Positions 17,001 to 20,142 of a DNA stretch of 20,142 nucleotides are shown piece after piece. The stretch's first letter is position 1. Every line of letters starts with the position of its first letter. The position numbers and the translations under genes were made by a program. Under the pieces are notes generated by a model, which had not been told where the DNA came from, ran no database searches, and saw nothing but the letters and a program-made list of their open reading frames with translations. The stretch comes from a virus. The stretch is from positions 1 to 20,142 of IMG/VR virus record IMGVR_UViG_3300034118_001269; one strand, 5' to 3'.

Positions 17001-17726
17001 ACTAGCGGCAAGATCAAACGCGGCGTTGTCCGCAACCGCAAGATAATCCCCCGTCCCATCAAAATACCCACTCCAGTACCCTGTAGGTATAAAGGGATTT
17101 AAGGCAACTTGAGTAGGATTACCATTAGTAGTAATACTAAAATTATTAGAGCTACTATCAACAAATTTAGTGTTTGGGAAATTTCCACCAAATGACCACG
17201 TTATTCCATTTAAAGAAGTATAATAGCCTGCGTAATTCGGAGATTGGAGTATGAAAATAGAATTTTGAGTTCCACCTGATAGTTTACTAAAAGCTACATT
17301 ATTATATCCATCAAGTGCTGTACGTGTTGTCCAAGTTGTACCATTAGGACTTGTCATGTACATATTGCCAGTTGAAGAAAAAGCGTATAATAAAGGGGAT
17401 GAAGTACTAGCCTCTAAGAAGAGTCTTTTCCAGTATCTCCCAACTGACGTACCTATATACTGTTGCCTAGTTATAGTCCCCCCACCAGAAAACCATGGAA
17501 CTTTTCCATCTGCTTTACTAAGATATTTAGAACCAAAACGAATTGTAGCAAAATCTATTAGGCTACCAATCATCACATCGCCAACTCTTGGAAATGAGCT
17601 ACTGACCTCATCATCAAGAGCTTTGAAATTAGCGTCAATTTCTAAATTGGTTAAGCCCGTGCCTTTTACAGTAGTTGATGCAGGTATTGCAGGTGTTAAT
17701 GATGCTCTATAAGTTAAGTTAGGCAT
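14088..17726 (-). CDS. Receptor-binding tail fibre protein with two LamG-like domains and BNR-like blades
   Basis: A 1212-residue protein. The N-terminus has the tail-fibre signature GLTNLEIDANFKALDDE (about 24-40) and GDVMIGSLIDF (about 49-59), a virion-attachment type of start. Asp-box/BNR-like motifs of the form S-x-(D/N)-G-x-x-W occur before and after the middle (TSPNGTTW, TSLNGITW, TSADGTTW, TSSDGTTW, ASQDGFNW, KSSDGINW), pointing to a sialidase-like beta-propeller. Between them lie two concanavalin/LamG-like domains, roughly residues 214-408 (YFDGTGDYLAVADNAAFDL, GTWNHVAFVRSG, FWNGTQVG) and 450-620 (FTLEVFKYQLSGEFG, GQWEYISIIRSG). These domains usually bind glycans, so host recognition is likely. 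The first LamG domain is 57-60% GC in its 3' part, while flanks are 28-30%. No catalytic set for sialidase activity was established. The fibre chaperone follows directly. The start ATG 17726 has a weak ribosome site. Confidence 0.85.
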   Translation of the reverse strand: MPNLTYRASLTPAIPASTTVKGTGLTNLEIDANFKALDDEVSSSFPRVGDVMIGSLIDFATIRFGSKYLSKADGKVPWFSGGGTITRQQYIGTSVGRYWKRLFLEASTSSPLLYAFSSTGNMYMTSPNGTTWTTRTALDGYNNVAFSKLSGGTQNSIFILQSPNYAGYYTSLNGITWSFGGNFPNTKFVDSSSNNFSITTNGNPTQVALNPFIPTGYWSGYFDGTGDYLAVADNAAFDLAASNFNVETWVNFSALPAASGAATFVSQWPQSPATNRGWWFYLFNSAGTYQLYLTYSTNGTAQTNLGVSLPSAPAIGTWNHVAFVRSGNNFLVFWNGTQVGTTQTLSATIFNSAGEVWIGAQNESAVSSPLTGYQSNTRIVKGTAVYTANFTPPTSPLTAIANTSLLCLQDNRFKDNSTNAFTITRNGDARVSEIAPFALTSPLNAYGGSTFLNGSSDELLTPDSAILDLGSSDFTLEVFKYQLSGEFGFISQAGSLIISSLAGNILIRNNATNILAVSYTPLMGQWEYISIIRSGTTLSIFQNNTRIGTVTTSTVFAAAGSKQMRLGFNSLGGTYFNGNFSNIRLVKGSALSDPNLTTITVPTAPFTAITNTQLLLNTNNTTNWSFVDKYLNGFITIANNSNTLYTSADGTTWTSSTVSATKTFLGSAYSTQIDNANDPSILMMTSSTDTNVSVRSGSTWTERSLPASAGESLTKPIYFKRLFFIFSSTSNSNAYWTSSDGTTWTKRFLPLSTAFKFPVVSGGTLFIMSRVPGSYTTFLLGTTPATTNAIFASQDGFNWTGTINGLTNTFSGYLNWILETADSAVIRGNIVNVNNYQGGVSEPGISNYYPVDSTVYFDTTVAAPSGADYWVSNGSIAVGFIDSVNYYTTTDFKTFTARTISGFSNIRALRYFSNEFIVFGTGSYGKSSDGINWTVITGNAGYTTIFQNINNPNATGYQNFINNIFYANGLYIFCTTQLYSSPSRQGLYTSTDLITWNSYTFPVSTTNWPSSVIEIKYLNGNYIVSVGYNGGGGYGYMLYTTDFITYNSTGISYNFYTAGSLTPRASIFFYDNSYYAILSTDNSETATQYIAKSSTMADGTWTTISTGSNRRAHIINFDNSSGTGYIVSHSGITILHTISSAISETNSDNSYTQFADGISRAPINVGIFNGNMVIYDLNTRTFGTVRISTSLRRKPLLSNLSSEVGSYYVREV
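16500..17095 (-). other. GC-rich LamG cassette inside the receptor-binding gene
   Basis: Within the otherwise AT-rich 1212-residue gene, this segment is markedly GC-rich. Counting by 60-base lines: 36, 35 and 34 G+C in 16501-16680, about 28-29 in the sampled lines 16681-16740 and 16981-17100, against 17 at 16261-16320 and 18 at 17101-17160. The edges coincide closely with the first LamG-like domain. This suggests a domain acquired by recombination from a source with different base composition, keeping the reading frame. Confidence 0.6.
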
Positions 17727-17737
17727 AATTAACTAAA

Positions 17738-18202
17738 TTACGTTACAGTAATTTTCCATGTTATTGTCATGCTATCATTAGCACCTTTATTTACAACGCT
17801 AAAGACAGTACGACAAGCCATTGTGCCTGCTGTAGAAGCATTGAAAATACCTGCTTCGGTAATTGCACCCGTAGCATTTCCTGCTGCAAATGTTGCTACA
17901 TATTGTGCAGAATCATTGGTAACAGTTGTAGTTACATTAGTAGGAGTAACTGCAGCACGTGTACCAATTTCTGTAATAAGCGCTGCGTCAGCAATTGCAG
18001 CGGCTGTTGTGCCTGTTCCGACGCCGATATGTGTCATTGCTGCAGGTGTATTAGTAGTCGTTTTTAAAATAGATTGGGCAATGAATGCTTTACCGTTATT
18101 AACAACTAAATTATGAATTTCTCTAGAGTCTTTTATATTATTCTCAGAATCTCTGATAACAATACTGACTCTTCCAACTAAGCCAACTTTTTCACTAACC
18201 AT
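17738..18202 (-). CDS. Small beta-rich tail/structural protein
   Basis: A 154-residue protein. ATG 18202 is chosen because GAGGAAAAAG lies directly before it; an in-frame TTG four codons earlier would place the ribosome site inside the gene. The first part (VGLVGRVSIVIRDSENNIKD and IHNLVVNNGKAFIAQSIL) is followed by MTHIGVGTGTTAAAIADAAL, EIGTRAAV, a strand-rich part with YVATFAAGNATGAITEAGIF, and a final MTITWKITVT. This order, with HIGVGTGTTA-type turn and EAGIF, is recurrent in phage tail-fibre or baseplate-associated proteins that I recall as hypothetical. It lies eight bases after the upstream repeat protein and eleven before the receptor-binding gene, so it is likely a virion part near the fibre. 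Confidence 0.75.
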   Translation of the reverse strand: MVSEKVGLVGRVSIVIRDSENNIKDSREIHNLVVNNGKAFIAQSILKTTTNTPAAMTHIGVGTGTTAAAIADAALITEIGTRAAVTPTNVTTTVTNDSAQYVATFAAGNATGAITEAGIFNASTAGTMACRTVFSVVNKGANDSMTITWKITVT

Positions 18203-18210
18203 CTTTTTCC

Positions 18211-19020
18211 TCAAATTGTATAGATAGTACCCGAATAACCCTCAGTTGAATAAGAGGGGTCGCTAAAATAATTCTGAATTACTAGTATCTTAAATTCACT
18301 AATAGTTAATGTATCTGACAAGGCTCTATTAAAGGCCATTTGAAGTGCTATTGTGTCAGAAATTGCTACCGATTCAGAGTTATTTTGTGAGATTGACTTT
18401 ATAAAACTGTCCGTAGAGCCTGCTGTATCATTTATAATAGAGGCTCTATCAAAGAAAACTATTAATGCATCAGATACTGTAAGAGATTCGTTAATATTTT
18501 TAGAAAAAACGTTAGAGAAAGAATCAGCTAAAACCGGAGAATCTGTAAAAAATCTGTTAAAGCTGTTTTGAAAAGAGATTGAATCTGTAATTGTTGCAGA
18601 ATCATCGAGTAACTTTGTAAAAAACAAATATTGATCATCATCAATATTTGCTTCACCTAAAATGTCATCTGTAGCTTTAATTATATCTGAGATATTCCTA
18701 AAATACGCTAAAGATACATTAAGACTATCTACAGCAGCGACTGATTCGACAAGGCTTTTTGAATAATTCAAGGAATATGCATCAAAAATACCGAGAAATT
18801 CTTCTTTAAATGCAAACAAGCTAGGATCTGGTATATTTTCTTCACCAAATCCAGACAAATTAATATTCAAAGCTATATCGGTAATGTTGGTAGAAGTAAT
18901 TTCAGTTTGGTAAGAGACATTTTCAATTATTTGTGGAGTATTAACAGTAACTGTTTTTTCAACATTTGTGAAATACGGAATAGGCTCTTGAGCAACAAAA
19001 TATAGGTCTTTAGTAGCCAT
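18211..19020 (-). CDS. Repeat-containing fibre/stalk protein
   Basis: A 269-residue protein. Residues about 80-245 hold imperfect repeats of about 20-25 residues around a core (E/D)S-x-x-(I/V)-(S/T/A)D(S/T)-(I/L), for example SLVESVAAVDSLN, LLDDSATITDSIS, NINESLTVSDALI, NNSESVAISDTIA and RALSDTLTISEFK, often separated by Phe-Asn-Arg-like joints. The pattern is typical of extended fibre or spike proteins. The C-terminus ends YFSDPSYSTEGYSGTIYTI, an aromatic tail of a type I recall from aquatic phage fibre proteins. The first 60 residues are different and beta-rich (TVTVNTPQIIENVSY). ATG 19020 lies eight bases after the preceding stop and has only a weak ribosome site (AAAGA). No enzyme motif is visible. 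Confidence 0.75.
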   Translation of the reverse strand: MATKDLYFVAQEPIPYFTNVEKTVTVNTPQIIENVSYQTEITSTNITDIALNINLSGFGEENIPDPSLFAFKEEFLGIFDAYSLNYSKSLVESVAAVDSLNVSLAYFRNISDIIKATDDILGEANIDDDQYLFFTKLLDDSATITDSISFQNSFNRFFTDSPVLADSFSNVFSKNINESLTVSDALIVFFDRASIINDTAGSTDSFIKSISQNNSESVAISDTIALQMAFNRALSDTLTISEFKILVIQNYFSDPSYSTEGYSGTIYTI

Positions 19021-19028
19021 AGAATTCT

Positions 19029-19622
19029 TTAAACATCTGGAACAATATCAGTAGGGCTGAACAACAGTTCTACCATACCTCTTACGGGTTTCCATGTACG
19101 TCTGAAGATATTATCAGTAGGTTCGGTAACTCTAAGCTCAAAAAAGCCATATACAGCTGAACCAACAATCGGTGCTATCTGCCAAGTAGAACCTAATGTA
19201 GATGGAAATTGTAAATAAATTTTACTTAACGTTGTTACCTGCCACAGCGAATCTGATGAAGGAGGTGTTGAATTAGTCCTTGCAGCGCCTTTTAACAACT
19301 TATAATATATACCAGCATATAATACAACATCCTCTCTATTATATGCTTGAGCAGCATCCCAAGTACCACGTTTAGTAGGAACTCTTACATTTAGTATTGT
19401 TTGTACCCCACTTGGTTTTATTGTTAGAGGTTTGGATGTTTGTTCTGAAACATTTAAAGCTTCGACAATAACAGCTTCATAAGTGTATCCTGCTGTCACA
19501 TCCTCAACAAAATTCAAAGTAATTGGGAATTCTAGTTGCTCACCTTTTACAAAAGACCAAAGTACTGAACCTGAGTCTTGTATAAGATCATCCGAAGTAT
19601 CTGTAAGTGGAGATCTTGCCAT
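19029..19622 (-). CDS. Virion protein with carbohydrate-binding-like patch
   Basis: A 197-residue protein from ATG 19622 with AAAGG five bases upstream. Residues 1-80 form a beta-rich domain (LWSFVKGEQLEFPITLNFVE, then TIKPSGVQTILNVRVPT). Residues about 86-128 read TWDAAQAYNREDVVLYAGIY and YKLLKGAARTNSTPPSSDSL followed by W. This W-x-x-x-x-x-Y-x-x-x-x-x-V-x-Y-x-G-x-Y-Y pattern with a closing W recalls CBM5/12-type chitin-binding modules and related phage fibre patches. The C-terminal part (YGFFELRVTEPTDNIFRRTW) is again beta-rich. Its neighbours are a collagen-like fibre and a repeat protein, so a role in surface attachment is likely. Sugar specificity cannot be told. Confidence 0.72.
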   Translation of the reverse strand: MARSPLTDTSDDLIQDSGSVLWSFVKGEQLEFPITLNFVEDVTAGYTYEAVIVEALNVSEQTSKPLTIKPSGVQTILNVRVPTKRGTWDAAQAYNREDVVLYAGIYYKLLKGAARTNSTPPSSDSLWQVTTLSKIYLQFPSTLGSTWQIAPIVGSAVYGFFELRVTEPTDNIFRRTWKPVRGMVELLFSPTDIVPDV

Positions 19623-19632
19623 ATAAACCTTT

Positions 19633-20142
19633 CTATTTTATTACATTCCAACCTTCCCGATAGATTAATACAATACTTTCGTAAGGCTCTTGTAGCACCT
19701 TGTCATTACTACCATCTATTTTAGATGGAATACCTACAATAGTGACTTTCCTATTTCCAATAGGAGCACCCATTTCTAACTTAACAATAATCTGCATTCC
19801 ATCTGAGGGAAGCATCGGTAAGGTTATCTTAACAGCCTTCTTTGAATTGACACCTATGTACCAATCCTTAGTTGTAGCTGCGTAATCTTCGGAAATTAAT
19901 CTAGTATTTGTATTACAACAATCTATATCAGGACCTCTTTGTCCTGGAGGCCCTTGTGGACCAGTATCGCCCTTAGGCCCTTGCATTCCAGGAACACCTT
20001 GAGGTCCTGTTAGGCCTTGCTCACCCGGCAACCCTGGAGGTCCTTGCTCACCTTGTGGTCCAGGAGGACCTATTTGACCAGTACCTCCTGTATGGTGTAT
20101 ATTAATGTCTGAATCATCAATAATTTGAGGAGGAATTGGTAA
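19633..20142 (-). CDS. Collagen-like fibre protein, N-terminus beyond window edge
   Basis: The frame ends at TAG 19633 and stays open to the right edge (170 codons here), so the true start is outside; an in-frame TTG at 20031 falls within the collagen run and is not a credible start. The N-terminal 14 visible residues ([14 protein letters not shown]) lead into about 17 Gly-x-y triplets ([29 protein letters not shown]), a collagen-like triple-helix stalk used by phages in fibres. A Cys-Cys pair (DIDCCN) follows, then a beta-rich C-terminal domain with [29 protein letters not shown] and [16 protein letters not shown], a pattern I recall from aquatic phage fibre tips. A trimeric fibre is implied. 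Confidence 0.85.
   Translation of the reverse strand, partial: LPIPPQIIDDSDINIHHTGGTGQIGPPGPQGEQGPPGLPGEQGLTGPQGVPGMQGPKGDTGPQGPPGQRGPDIDCCNTNTRLISEDYAATTKDWYIGVNSKKAVKITLPMLPSDGMQIIVKLEMGAPIGNRKVTIVGIPSKIDGSNDKVLQEPYESIVLIYREGWNVIK

Noticed and set aside
14088-17726. Active sialidase
   Set aside because: Only Asp-box-like turns are visible; no catalytic Arg triad, Asp, or Tyr/Glu pair could be established, so a binding role is the safer call.
17738-18214. TTG start at 18214 for the beta-rich protein
   Set aside because: The ribosome site GAGGA lies after that TTG and correctly before ATG 18202.

Overview
This window is part of the virion-structure region of an uncultured-looking tailed bacteriophage. 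All genes lie on the minus strand and are packed almost without gaps, with several ATGA, TAATG and TAAATG junctions, so they read as one long late operon running from position 20142 down to position 1. Base composition is mostly AT-rich, with two GC-rich islands (4081-4200 and about 16500-17095). Collagen-like, LamG-like, BNR-like and CBM-like modules with Ser/Thr-rich repeats suggest an aquatic phage, but the host cannot be named. No tRNA, rRNA, CRISPR array, insertion sequence, integrase or attachment site was found.

Layout in transcription order. (1) 20142-13474, host-adhesion module: a collagen-like fibre protein whose start lies outside the window, a protein with a carbohydrate-binding-like patch, a repeat protein, a short beta-rich protein, a 1212-residue receptor-binding protein (tail-fibre N-terminus, BNR-like blades, two LamG-like domains), a tail fibre assembly chaperone and a small HExxH protein. 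(2) 13462-13151: a coiled-coil plus single-membrane-helix protein, possibly holin or XhlA-like. (3) 13141-7483: virion-type proteins, including an 880-residue protein with repeats between propeller-like ends, a 530-residue protein built of 44-residue repeats, and several microproteins. (4) 7478-4227: a DUF4055-type portal protein, then three small proteins sharing a short motif (two with Gly/Ala-rich membrane-like segments) and a basic microprotein. (5) 4226-4069: a GC-rich gap with a strand-specific 20-bp RNA stem and a possible Cys-rich micro-ORF. (6) 4068 to the left edge: an open frame of 1356 codons.

The most important gene is the last. Its N-terminus is a Mu F / SPP1 gp7 head-morphogenesis domain, the portal-associated minor head protein. 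In the same uninterrupted frame, the rest carries the signature motifs of a single-subunit RNA polymerase: DxRxR, motif A (DASSSGAQ) and the motif B helix (R-x3-K-x7-YG). Spacing after motif B resembles phage N4 virion RNA polymerase more than T7. The simplest reading is a virion-packaged RNA polymerase anchored at the portal by its MuF domain and ejected with the DNA to transcribe early genes. The three small proteins between portal and polymerase are candidates for co-packaged or membrane-passage proteins. The C-terminus, expected to hold motif C, lies beyond the window.
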